64,000 bases of DNA from CAYNLK01 sp964398055 (GTDB taxonomy: Bacteria > Chloroflexota > Anaerolineae > 4572-78 > J111): contig CAYNLK010000001.1 of assembly GCA_964398055.1 (NCBI GenBank), positions 124,001-188,000 on the forward strand, read 5' to 3'. The notes under the pieces were generated by a model. It ran no database searches. It had not been told where the DNA came from and saw only the letters and a program-made list of their open reading frames with translations. Position 1 is the stretch's first letter; the number at the start of each line of letters is the position of its first letter. Below, one piece after another: positions 37,401-44,397 of this stretch. Position numbers and translations under genes: made by a program.

Positions 37401-40400
37401 AGTGGTTCACAAGGGGCTGGTTTACGTGGGGTTGCGTCCGGAGGAGTATGTGGGCCAGGTGGGCCAGTCCAGCCTAGTCAACGTGCTGGTGGTCGATTGG
37501 GACAGCGAGCCGGTGGCCCGGCAGGAAGTGCAACTGGTCTTTTCTGAACACAACTGGTACAGCGTGCAAAAGCAGTACGAGGATGGTTCGTTCTACTGGG
37601 ATAGCGTGGTCGAAGATATCCCGGTCTTTACCACCACCGTCACCTCCGCTGCTGACGGCCAGGCCGTGGCCGACTTCACCCCGGAGCAGGGCGGCGTCTA
37701 CAAGGTCGCCGCCACGGCAATTGACCGCCAGGGTAACGAGGTCCGTTCCTCCACCTTTATGTGGGTCAGCGGCAGCGAGTACGTCAACTGGCGGCAGGAA
37801 AACAACGACCGGATCGACCTGGTGGCCGACCAGCGGGAGTACCGGGTCGGCGACACCGCCACTATCCTGGTGCCCCATCCCTACAGCGGCACGGTCCAGG
37901 CCCTGGTCACCCTGGAGCGGGGTCACATCTACAACCATTATGTAACCGAATTGCAGACCAACAGTGAGCAGCTCCAGATCCCTATCGAGGAGTGGATGAT
38001 CCCGAATATGTATGTCTCGGTAGTAGTGGTTCAAGGTAGTACCCCCCCCGTTAACGGGGGGGGAATGGGGTGGGTGTTACCTAGCTTCAAAGTGGGCTAC
38101 GCCAGCCTGCCCATCAACACCGCTGAAAAACAGCTCAACATCACCCTCACCCCCAGCCCCCCCCGTAATCCCCCCCCTCAAGAAGGGGGGGGCTGGGGGG
38201 GGTACCAGCCAGGCGATACTGTCGAGTATCAGGTCAAAGTGACCGACGTCAGCGGCCAGCCGGTCAAGGCCGAGTTGTCGCTGGCGCTGGTCGATAAGGC
38301 GGTGCTGTCGCTGGCGCCTGAGGAGCCGGGCCAACTCTTGAACACCTTTTGGCGCAACCGTGGCCTGGGCGTGCAGACGGCCGGCGGACTGACCCTGGCC
38401 ATTGACCGGATTAATCTGACCGTCGCCCCGGAGGCCAAAGGCGGCGGCGGCGGCTTTGACGAGGGCTTTGGCGTCATTCGGGGCGAGTTCAAAGATACAG
38501 CATTGTGGCTGCCCGATCTGGCGACCGACAACAACGGCGAGGCCACGGCTGAGGTCAAGCTGCCCGACAACCTGACCACCTGGACCATGACCGGTAAAGG
38601 CGTCACCGGGGCCGACACGCTGGTTGGCGAGAACACGGTCGAGATTGTCAGCACCAAGCCGCTGCTGGTGCGGCCAGTCGCCCCGCGCTTCTTTGTGGTC
38701 GGCGACGAGGCCCAGGTGGGCATGATCGTGCAAAACAATACCGACCAGCCGCAGGAAGTCGAAGTCCGTTTTGAGGCGGAGGGGGTGGAACTGGGCGAAT
38801 GGCGAATAGCGAACAGCGAATGGAGCGATCAGGGTGAACCAACGTTTTCAGTTGGGGCCGGGGAACGGGTCAAGGTGGACTACAAGGTCACGGTTGACGA
38901 TGTCGAGAGGGTCAACCTGACCATGGGGGCTAAATCAGAGGGATACGGTGACGCCCTGACCTTCGACTTGCCGGTCTACCGTTTCAGTACGCCGGAGACG
39001 GTCGCCACGGCCGGGGTGATGGTCGAGGATGGCACCCGGATTGAGAGCATCGTTCTGCCCCGCAGTTACGACCCGACGCAGGGCGGCCTGACCGTCAACG
39101 TCGATCCCAGCCTGGCCGCGGGCATGCGGAACGGGCTGGATTACCTGGAGCACTTTCCCTACGAGTGCACCGAGCAGACGGTCAGTCGCTTCCTGCCGAA
39201 TGTGGTTACTTACCGGGCTTACCAGCAGTTGGGGATGGATGTGAATCCCACTCCGAACGCGGCTGAACTGGCCGACAAATTGCCGGGGCTGGTCAGCGTG
39301 GGCTTGCAGCGGCTCTACAACCAGCAACATTTCGACGGCGGTTGGGGCTGGTGGACCGCCGACGAAAGCGACCCCTACCTGACCGCTTATGTGCTGCTGG
39401 GGCTGGTCGAGGCGCGGCGGGCCGGCTTTGCCGTGGATGAAGTGGTCATCGACAATGCCGCCAATTTCCTGCAAGCCAGTCTGGTCGCGCCCAAGGATGT
39501 CGACGCGGCCTGGCAGGCCAACCGGCAGGCTTTTGTGCTCTATGTGCTGGCCGAGGCCGGCTACGGCGACCTGAGTCGCAGCAACGCTCTATTCAAAGAG
39601 CGGCCCAAGCTGGATATCTTTGGCCGGGCTTACCTGGCCATGGCCATCTATCTATTGGATGAGCAGGCCAGCCAGGTCGATACCCTGCTGGATGATATCA
39701 CCAGCGCGGCCATCGTCAGCGCCACCGGCGCGCACTGGGAAGAGGCTCAGGTGGATTACTACGCTATGAACACCGACACCCGCAGTACGGCCATCGTTAT
39801 TGCCGCCCTGTCTCGCCTCCAGCCCGACCATCCGCTGCTGCCTAACGCGGTGCGCTGGCTGATGAACATCCGGGAGCACGGCGGCCACTGGGAAACTACC
39901 CAGGAAACAGCCTGGGCCATCATCGGCCTGACCGACTTTATGGTCGCCACCGGTGAGTTGGAGGGTAACTATCAGTGGCGGGTCAGTCTCAACGGCGCCG
40001 AGATGGGCCAGGGTACGGTGGACCAGAGCAACATCGACGAAACGACCCAACTGCGGGCCGACATCAGTGAATTGTTGGCCGACGAAGCCAACCGGCTGGT
40101 CTTTGAACGGGACCCGGTAGGCAGGGATATCTCTGGCAGTCCGGGCCGGCTGTATTACGGGGCTTACCTGACTTACTACAAGCCGGTGCCGGAGGTCAAG
40201 GCGCTGGATCGGGGTATCGTCGTCTCACGGCAATATAGCCTGGCGACCCCGACCCTACCCTCCCCCTCAGAAGGGGAGGGCCAGGGAGGGGGTAAAGCTA
40301 TCTCCCAGGCCAAAGTGGGTGACGTGATCCAGGTTAAGCTGACCATCATTGCCCCCAACGACCTACACTACGTGGTGGTGGAGGACCCGCTGCCGGCCGG

Positions 40401-40710
40401 GGCCGAAGGCATCGACACCAGCCTGGCCACCACCAGCGTGGTCGAGCAGCAGCCGGAGTTGACCCGCACCGACCGGCGCAACCCCTGGTCGGGCGACTAT
40501 GGCCGCTGGTATTTCTCCCACACCGAGCTGCGGGATGAGAAAGCGGTGCTGTTTGCCACCTACTTACCCAAGGGAACCTACGAGTACACCTACACTATGC
40601 GGGCCTCCCTACCGGGCGAGTACCGGGTCATCCCCACCCACGCCGAGCAGATGTACTTCCCGGAGGTCTTTGGCCGGGGTGATGGCGGACTGTTCAGGAT
40701 TACGGAGTGA
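34432..40710 (+). CDS. Alpha-2-macroglobulin family lipoprotein
   Basis: A 2092-residue paralogue of the preceding gene with the same domain order: Ig-like domains (FDQPMDRNSVEKAFAIEPG), MG region (YRPGQTVYFKGVIRSDDDAR), A2M core (DTALWLPDLATDNNGEA), thioester domain with Cys1579-Thr-Glu-Gln1582 (FPYECTEQTVS), and the C-terminal receptor-binding-like beta domain. The signal peptide ends in a lipobox (GLMTAC-S), so this copy is predicted to be lipidated and membrane-anchored, unlike copy 1. The ATG has GAGG upstream. Four in-frame C/G palindromic tracts lie within it. The two copies may divide labour between free and anchored traps; that is inference. Thioester chemistry and family are well established. 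Confidence 0.94.
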   Translation: MKKLTFFLFFILIGLMTACSTPPPPVDQAQAAENETAPAVEAPAAQPADPLPPVVLRTSPEPGEEQPIDAPIEIVFDQPMDRNSVEKAFAIEPGASVDGAFEWVDDQTVRFAFKDGFKRGERYRVRVIESAQSQAGLALQRPFELRFSTAGFLEVTNVQPADGATEILPDSVVTVVFNRPVVPLGAIENAAGLPDPLTFVPPVTGQGEWLNTSIYQFTPDVGFEPATEYQARVAQGLADAAGNAVLADDFEWTFTTVTPQAVGSIPANGDIYVSPTPVISVTFNQPMDRRSVEQNFSLRNENTNEVISGKFAWVEQGISQSSKDQSGDYYYYDYAYDQGAGPTEVGVETVMFTPDKTLDFNGIYAVVLPKETRGKIGQAETTAEFKATFTIIPYPAIDRTYPVDGDEQMEPWQSLQVTFNGPMNPDTLVFGQNLVIEPTVAVTQVYTYWWSSNTSLELSFPTQASSQYTVTLGANIEGRYGQRLGKSTRVSWQTRAESPLVYMHSAGRIATYNAYTDTLAFITVRNVGRVQFGLYRLPKADFIRLNASDWWEAWDRYNPAGDNLISEWELKTTPELDDNVIYRIDLGQRSGLGERLPPGLYYLEASVDPDDIYPQATGPNSYLPSPERKMLVVSKNNITFKTTGSEGLAWLTDLQSGQPVGNMPIDFVTTPYGSSPLDLGQASTAADGVAQTDYSESGDPFEARFAFAGDPDQGDDDFGVTVSNWTDGIDRWQFDNVNVEDYQQPYNAQFYTDRKIYRPGQTVYFKGVIRSDDDARYSLPTAFDTVNVTITDSQGKEVFSDDLPVSEFGTVYGSFDLDANAGLGFYSIQILFEENQYFYTDFQVAAYRKPEYLVEVTTDKPEYVQGDQINVSASAEFFSGGPVSNAKVRWTLLSDDYFFQYTPPVPPLVGGGIRGGYDFTDYDFSRQSQGNYFPGFGEKMAEGEGVTDANGRFTFEVEADIAAKIASQRFTFDVVITDINNQEVASQAQAVVHKGLVYVGLRPEEYVGQVGQSSLVNVLVVDWDSEPVARQEVQLVFSEHNWYSVQKQYEDGSFYWDSVVEDIPVFTTTVTSAADGQAVADFTPEQGGVYKVAATAIDRQGNEVRSSTFMWVSGSEYVNWRQENNDRIDLVADQREYRVGDTATILVPHPYSGTVQALVTLERGHIYNHYVTELQTNSEQLQIPIEEWMIPNMYVSVVVVQGSTPPVNGGGMGWVLPSFKVGYASLPINTAEKQLNITLTPSPPRNPPPQEGGGWGGYQPGDTVEYQVKVTDVSGQPVKAELSLALVDKAVLSLAPEEPGQLLNTFWRNRGLGVQTAGGLTLAIDRINLTVAPEAKGGGGGFDEGFGVIRGEFKDTALWLPDLATDNNGEATAEVKLPDNLTTWTMTGKGVTGADTLVGENTVEIVSTKPLLVRPVAPRFFVVGDEAQVGMIVQNNTDQPQEVEVRFEAEGVELGEWRIANSEWSDQGEPTFSVGAGERVKVDYKVTVDDVERVNLTMGAKSEGYGDALTFDLPVYRFSTPETVATAGVMVEDGTRIESIVLPRSYDPTQGGLTVNVDPSLAAGMRNGLDYLEHFPYECTEQTVSRFLPNVVTYRAYQQLGMDVNPTPNAAELADKLPGLVSVGLQRLYNQQHFDGGWGWWTADESDPYLTAYVLLGLVEARRAGFAVDEVVIDNAANFLQASLVAPKDVDAAWQANRQAFVLYVLAEAGYGDLSRSNALFKERPKLDIFGRAYLAMAIYLLDEQASQVDTLLDDITSAAIVSATGAHWEEAQVDYYAMNTDTRSTAIVIAALSRLQPDHPLLPNAVRWLMNIREHGGHWETTQETAWAIIGLTDFMVATGELEGNYQWRVSLNGAEMGQGTVDQSNIDETTQLRADISELLADEANRLVFERDPVGRDISGSPGRLYYGAYLTYYKPVPEVKALDRGIVVSRQYSLATPTLPSPSEGEGQGGGKAISQAKVGDVIQVKLTIIAPNDLHYVVVEDPLPAGAEGIDTSLATTSVVEQQPELTRTDRRNPWSGDYGRWYFSHTELRDEKAVLFATYLPKGTYEYTYTMRASLPGEYRVIPTHAEQMYFPEVFGRGDGGLFRITE
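37135..37180 (+). repeat. In-frame C/G palindromic tract in macroglobulin copy 2 (i)
   Basis: Runs of seven to eight C then G around CCTTGTAGG encode TPPVPPLVGGGIRGG. The paralogue has a short QGEGY loop instead, so the insertion is specific to copy 2. Confidence 0.8.
38041..38076 (+). repeat. In-frame C/G palindromic tract in macroglobulin copy 2 (ii)
   Basis: ACCCCCCCCGTTAACGGGGG and a following G-run encode TPPVNGGGMG in the loop before LPSFKVGYA. Confidence 0.75.
38150..38203 (+). repeat. In-frame C/G palindromic tract in macroglobulin copy 2 (iii)
   Basis: Alternating C8 and G8 runs encode SPPRNPPPQEGGGWGG before YQPGDTVEYQV, at the site equivalent to 31505-31545 in copy 1. Confidence 0.75.
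40245..40293 (+). repeat. In-frame C/G palindromic tract in macroglobulin copy 2 (iv)
   Basis: CCCTCCCCCTCAGAAGGGGA and flanks encode TLPSPSEGEGQGGG after SLAT, at the site equivalent to 33621-33660 in copy 1. Confidence 0.7.
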
Positions 40711-40770
40711 CGACCGCCGACCACTGACGGCAGACCGCCGAATGGTACGAAGTTAAGGTGAAATATAAGC

Positions 40771-40808
40771 AACGCCGCCGGGTGTTATGCCGGGCGGCGT
40801 TTCTGTTT
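40771..40808 (+). terminator. Intrinsic terminator after macroglobulin copy 2
   Basis: The stem AACGCCGCC / GGCGGCGTT with an inner CCGGG pairing is followed by TTCTGTTT. It is closely similar to the hairpin at 41757-41796. Confidence 0.75.
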
Positions 40809-40844
40809 GGGTCAGAACTATGGTAAAATTCTCGCAGAGGTAAA

Positions 40845-41075
40845 ATGGCTGAGGCTTCAGATCTTTCAACTCTCAAGGAGCGAGTGGGACCCGCCGACAA
40901 GACCCAAATCCGGTTATTGTTGCAGGTGTCGCCGGCTCAACGTCTCCAGACGATGTTGGAGATGCAAGCGGTTGTTCTCAATACCTGGCGCGCCCGGCTG
41001 CGCCAGGCCCATCCGGAGTTAGGCGACCTGGAATTGTGCCGGCTAATGTTTGGGCGATTGCAGAACAATGGTTAA
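40845..41075 (+). CDS. Small hypothetical protein
   Basis: A 76-residue helical protein (MAEASDLSTLKERVG..., with SPAQRLQTMLEMQAVVLNTW and a C-terminal LELCRLMFGRLQ). The ATG has GAGGTAAA upstream, and a TAAAAT lies just before it. It is not a family I can name. It is followed after 36 nt by the MNT-HEPN pair on the same strand and lies between the same two terminators, so it may be transcribed with them. Coding use is normal for the window. Confidence 0.6.
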   Translation: MAEASDLSTLKERVGPADKTQIRLLLQVSPAQRLQTMLEMQAVVLNTWRARLRQAHPELGDLELCRLMFGRLQNNG

Positions 41076-41111
41076 TCCCAATGATGTAAGGTAAAATCCT
41101 ATTTACAGAAT

Positions 41112-41399
41112 ATGATAAGTCGCGTTAATGAAATTCGGAACAAAATAGCTCCAATCTTGAAACGGCACGGCGTGATTCAGGCTGGCCTCTTTGGTTCATT
41201 GGTTCGGGAAGAACTCAGAGCTGACAGCGACATTGATATACTGGTGGATTTGCCGCTGGAAAAAAGTTTGCTTGATCTGGTAGCCTTGAAGTTGGATCTT
41301 GAAGACCTCCTGGGGCGTCCGGTCGATTTGCTCGAATATCCAATGATTCACCCTCGTTTGAGAAACCAAATCCTTAAGGAAGAGGTGCCGGTTTGGTAA
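41112..41399 (+). CDS. mntA: MNT-type nucleotidyltransferase (MntA-like antitoxin)
   Basis: A 95-residue minimal nucleotidyltransferase. The signature is GLFGSLVREELRADSDIDIL, the GS-x(n)-DxD pattern of MNT domains, with LGRPVDLLEYP giving the third acidic position. In MNT-HEPN toxin-antitoxin modules this protein adenylylates a Tyr of the HEPN RNase to silence it. The stop codon overlaps the next start region: the HEPN TTG begins 7 nt before the end of this gene. The partner's HEPN motif is degenerate (see that entry), so the pair may no longer work in the usual way. Confidence 0.88.
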   Translation: MISRVNEIRNKIAPILKRHGVIQAGLFGSLVREELRADSDIDILVDLPLEKSLLDLVALKLDLEDLLGRPVDLLEYPMIHPRLRNQILKEEVPVW

Positions 41400-41734
41400 A
41401 GCGAGATGTTCGGTTGTTTCTTGAAGATATCCTTGAAGGTATTTCTCGGATCGAGGAATACAGGGCTGGAAAGACTCAAAAAGAGTTTTTGCAGGACTAT
41501 CTGGTGCAAGACGCCATTATCCGCCGATTGGAAATCATAGGAGAAGCAACCAAGAATATTCCGGAGGATTTTCGGGCTAACTACCCGGATGTGCCATGGC
41601 GTCAAATCGCCGGACTCTGGGATGTGTTGATTCATGGCCATTTTGGGGTCAATGTGAAGCGGGTGTGGCTTATTGTTGAAAAGGATTTGCCAGACCTCAA
41701 GTTGAAAATTATCGAGATACTGGAAACGATGTAA
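41393..41734 (+). CDS. hepT: HEPN (DUF86/HepT-like) protein with degenerate active motif
   Basis: A 113-residue HEPN-fold protein of the DUF86 type (KRDVRLFLEDILEGI, QDAIIRRLEIIGEATKNIP, PWRQIAGLWDVLIHGHFGVN). The family RNase motif RX4HXY normally reads R-DVLI-H-x-Y here; in this protein the Arg is Trp76 (TGG, 41618-41620) and the Tyr is His83 (CAT, 41639-41641), while His81 is kept. Both changes are one transition from the expected codons. The start is a TTG overlapping the MNT gene, and no alternative in-frame start was found. It is likely an inactivated toxin or a repurposed pair; a sequencing error at two sites is possible but less likely. Confidence 0.85.
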   Translation: MVKRDVRLFLEDILEGISRIEEYRAGKTQKEFLQDYLVQDAIIRRLEIIGEATKNIPEDFRANYPDVPWRQIAGLWDVLIHGHFGVNVKRVWLIVEKDLPDLKLKIIEILETM

Positions 41735-41756
41735 AGGCAACTGTTCAGCAAAATCA

Positions 41757-41796
41757 AACGCCGCCGGGGGCTATACCTGGCGGCGTTTCTCTTTTG
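41757..41796 (+). terminator. Intrinsic terminator after the MNT-HEPN pair
   Basis: The stem AACGCCGCC / GGCGGCGTT with a short loop is followed by TCTCTTTT. It can also serve the convergent ald gene ending at 41806. Confidence 0.75.
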
Positions 41797-41805
41797 GTTT
41801 GTAGC

Positions 41806-42918
41806 TTACAGCAGTTCCTCAATTGGCGTGTATTCGAGGCCAAACGCCTCGGCTACGCCCTGGTAGGTGACCTGGCCGTTGACCACGTTGGCGCCCCGTT
41901 TGATTTCCGGATTCTCCCGCATGGCCTGCGCCCAGCCTTTATCGGCAATTTCCAGCACGTAGGGCAGGGTGGCGTTGGTCAGGGCAATGGTCGAGGTTTT
42001 GGGCACCGCGCCCGGCATATTGCTGACCGCATAGTGCACAATCCCGTCGACCACGTAAGTGGGTTGGGCGTGGGTGGTTTCCCGTGAGCTTTCAAAGCAG
42101 CCGCCCTGGTCGATGGACACGTCGATCAGCACCGCCCCCTTCTTCATCGTTTTGAGCATCTCCCGCTTGACCAGGGTCGGGGTGCGGCTGCCGGGAATCA
42201 GCACCGCGCCGACCACCACATCGGCTTTGGTGATGAGCTGGCGGATGGTCGCCGGGCTGGACATCATGGTGATGCAGTTGCGGGGCAGCACGTCGCTCAG
42301 ATAACGCAGGCGATCCAGGTTGATATCGAGCACGTAGACCTTGGCCCCTAGTCCGCTGGCCCGTTTGGCCGCATTGATCCCGACCATGCCGCCGCCCAGA
42401 ATAACCACAATACCCGGATCGACGCCGGGCACGCCGCCCAGCAGCACGCCGTCGCCGCCTTGGGCCATCTCCAGATATTTGGCCCCTTCCTGAATGGCCA
42501 TCTGGCCAGCCACTTCGCTCATCGGGATAAGCAGGGGCAGCGAGCCGTTGGCTTTTTGGATAGTCTCATAAGCGATATTGACGGTTCGACGCTCGATCAG
42601 GGTTTTAGTTAACTCTTCCGCAGCGGCCAGGTGCAGGTAAGCAAAATAGATTTGACCCGGCCGGAGTAGCTCGGTCTCGGCCGGCTGAGGCTCCTTGACC
42701 CGTAAAATCATCTCCGCCAGGCCAAAAATCTCGCCGGGTGTGGTGATGATGTCAGCGCCGTGATCGGCGTAGTCGGCATCCTCAAAGCCGCTGCTGACTC
42801 CGGCCCTTGTCTCTACCAGGATGGTGTGGCCGTGCTGGCGCAAGACCTCGACCCCTTCCGGGGTCATCGCCACCCGGCTCTCGGAGGGCTTGGTTTCCTT
42901 CAAAATTCCGATAATCAT
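41806..42918 (-). CDS. ald: Alanine dehydrogenase, copy 1
   Basis: A 370-residue NAD-dependent L-alanine dehydrogenase interconverting alanine and pyruvate plus ammonia. Visible residues are the substrate-binding Arg in ESRVAMTPEG, the Lys in RVKEPQP, the His in AYLHLAA, the Rossmann motif VILGGGMVGINAA and the catalytic Asp in VSIDQGGCFESS. The ATG start has AGGGAG at good spacing. It lies head-to-tail with a second copy, separated by a 125-nt gap filled with a fold-back repeat. Expression is presumably shared, but the gap may separate them. Confidence 0.94.
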   Translation of the reverse strand: MIIGILKETKPSESRVAMTPEGVEVLRQHGHTILVETRAGVSSGFEDADYADHGADIITTPGEIFGLAEMILRVKEPQPAETELLRPGQIYFAYLHLAAAEELTKTLIERRTVNIAYETIQKANGSLPLLIPMSEVAGQMAIQEGAKYLEMAQGGDGVLLGGVPGVDPGIVVILGGGMVGINAAKRASGLGAKVYVLDINLDRLRYLSDVLPRNCITMMSSPATIRQLITKADVVVGAVLIPGSRTPTLVKREMLKTMKKGAVLIDVSIDQGGCFESSRETTHAQPTYVVDGIVHYAVSNMPGAVPKTSTIALTNATLPYVLEIADKGWAQAMRENPEIKRGANVVNGQVTYQGVAEAFGLEYTPIEELL

Positions 42919-42940
42919 AGTTTGGCTCCCTTGTCAAACC

Positions 42941-43030
42941 GAAATTGGGGATATGAGATTGGCGATTGGAGATATGGAGATTGGAATGAATTATCCAAAT
43001 CTCCAAATCTCCAAATCTCTAAATCTCCTG
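42941..43030. repeat. ATTGGAGAT fold-back repeat between the two ald genes
   Basis: GATTGGCGATTGGAGATATGG-type units are followed by four ATCTCCAA units in opposite polarity, so the array can fold into a long imperfect hairpin. It fills almost the entire gap. Confidence 0.75.
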
Positions 43031-43043
43031 ATCCGCTTTTCAT

Positions 43044-44159
43044 TTAACCGACAAACTCGTCAACAGGAGTGTACTCAAGGCCAAAAGCCTCGGCCACTGC
43101 TCGATAGGTGATCTTGCCGTTGATGATGTTGGCCCCCAGCTTGATTTCAGGATTCTCTCGCATCGCCCGCTGCCAGCCCTTGTTGGCAATTTCCACGGCG
43201 TAGGGTAGGGTGGCGTTGGTCAAGGCAATGGTGGAGGTTTTGGCCACCGCGCCGGGCATATTGGCCACACAATAGTGAACCACCCCATCGACCTTGAAAA
43301 CCGGGTCGGTGTGGGTGGTGGGCCGGGAGGTTTCAAAACAGCCGCCCTGGTCGATGGCCACATCAACCAGCACCGCGCCCCTCTTCATCGTTTTTAGCAT
43401 TTCGCGGCTTACCAGCTTGGGCGCTTTGGCTCCGGCCACCAGCACCGCGCCGATGACCACATCGGCCTCTTTGACCAGCTTGCGAATGGTAGCCGGGCTG
43501 GACATCAACGGAAAACAGTTGCTCGGCATCACATCCGCCAGATAGCGCAGCCGATCCAGATTTTTATCGAGAATATAGACCTTGGCCCCCAGGCCACAGG
43601 CCATCTTGGCCGCGTTGATCCCCACCACCCCACCGCCGATGACCACCACTGTACCGGGATCGACTCCCGGTACCCCACCCAACAGCACGCCGTGACCGCC
43701 CTGGACCATCTCCAGGTACTTGGCCCCTTGCTGGGTGGCCATCCGGCCGGCCACTTCGCTCATCGGGGTCAGCAGCGGCAGGGAACCATCTGCTTTTTGG
43801 ATGGTTTCGTAGGCAATACAGATGGAGCCAGTTTTGACCAAGGCCAGGGTCAACGTTTCCTCAGCGGCCAGATGCAAATAGGTGAAGACAATCTGGCCCG
43901 GCCGGATCAGCCCGTATTCGGACGGCTGCGGCTCCTTGACGTGCATCACCATGTCGGCCCGGCCAAAGATTTCGGCCGGGGTTGGCGCAATCTCCCCGCC
44001 GTGGGCCACATAATCCGCATCCTCAAAGCCGCTGCCCATCCCGGCGTTTTTTTCAACCAGGACGGTATGGCCGTGTTCGGTCATAACTTCCACGCCGGCG
44101 GGAGTCATGCACACTCGATTTTCGGCAGTTTTGATTTCCTTCAGAATTCCGATAATCAT
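43044..44159 (-). CDS. ald: Alanine dehydrogenase, copy 2
   Basis: A 371-residue paralogue of the neighbouring alanine dehydrogenase with all key positions kept: Arg in ENRVCMTPAG, Lys in HVKEPQP, His in TYLHLAAE, VVIGGGVVGINAA, and the catalytic Asp in VAIDQGGCFETS. Of two possible ATGs, the one at 44159 is preferred because GGGAGG sits six bases upstream of it and directly abuts the ATG at 44165. The resulting start MIIGILKE matches the other copy. The two genes probably arose by tandem duplication and have since diverged. The C-terminus ends VDEFVG rather than IEELL. Confidence 0.94.
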   Translation of the reverse strand: MIIGILKEIKTAENRVCMTPAGVEVMTEHGHTVLVEKNAGMGSGFEDADYVAHGGEIAPTPAEIFGRADMVMHVKEPQPSEYGLIRPGQIVFTYLHLAAEETLTLALVKTGSICIAYETIQKADGSLPLLTPMSEVAGRMATQQGAKYLEMVQGGHGVLLGGVPGVDPGTVVVIGGGVVGINAAKMACGLGAKVYILDKNLDRLRYLADVMPSNCFPLMSSPATIRKLVKEADVVIGAVLVAGAKAPKLVSREMLKTMKRGAVLVDVAIDQGGCFETSRPTTHTDPVFKVDGVVHYCVANMPGAVAKTSTIALTNATLPYAVEIANKGWQRAMRENPEIKLGANIINGKITYRAVAEAFGLEYTPVDEFVG

Positions 44160-44243
44160 AATCATCCTCCCTCAAATAGATATTTTATCATACCATAATT
44201 GGCAAGTTTCAAAAACCTGTTGAACTTTTGTGGGCGAGCCAAC

Positions 44244-44272
44244 TTGACACAGCCAGCCGGATAATCTATTAT
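44244..44272 (+). promoter_or_regulatory. Near-consensus sigma-70 promoter of sdhABCD
   Basis: A perfect TTGACA (44244-44249), a 17-bp spacer and TATTAT (44267-44272) lie about 120 nt before sdhA. This is the best promoter match seen in the window. The leader between it and the ATG holds no clear riboswitch or hairpin. Confidence 0.75.
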
Positions 44273-44397
44273 TGTCTGTAGTGAAACAAATCACACCTTG
44301 ATTCTCCTTAGCCGGAATTCTCCTATCTCAAACTTTTCAAGGTTCATCTAAAAACAAAGCCACAGTTAGCCAAAATTTAATCAAGTGAGGGAAGATA

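Noticed and set aside
41348..41740. 130-codon ORF antisense to the MNT-HEPN pair
   Set aside because: It lies entirely opposite well-supported coding sequence with family motifs and has no recognisable product.
44273..44397. Riboswitch in the sdh leader
   Set aside because: The 120-nt leader shows no conserved aptamer pattern or terminator-like hairpin by eye.
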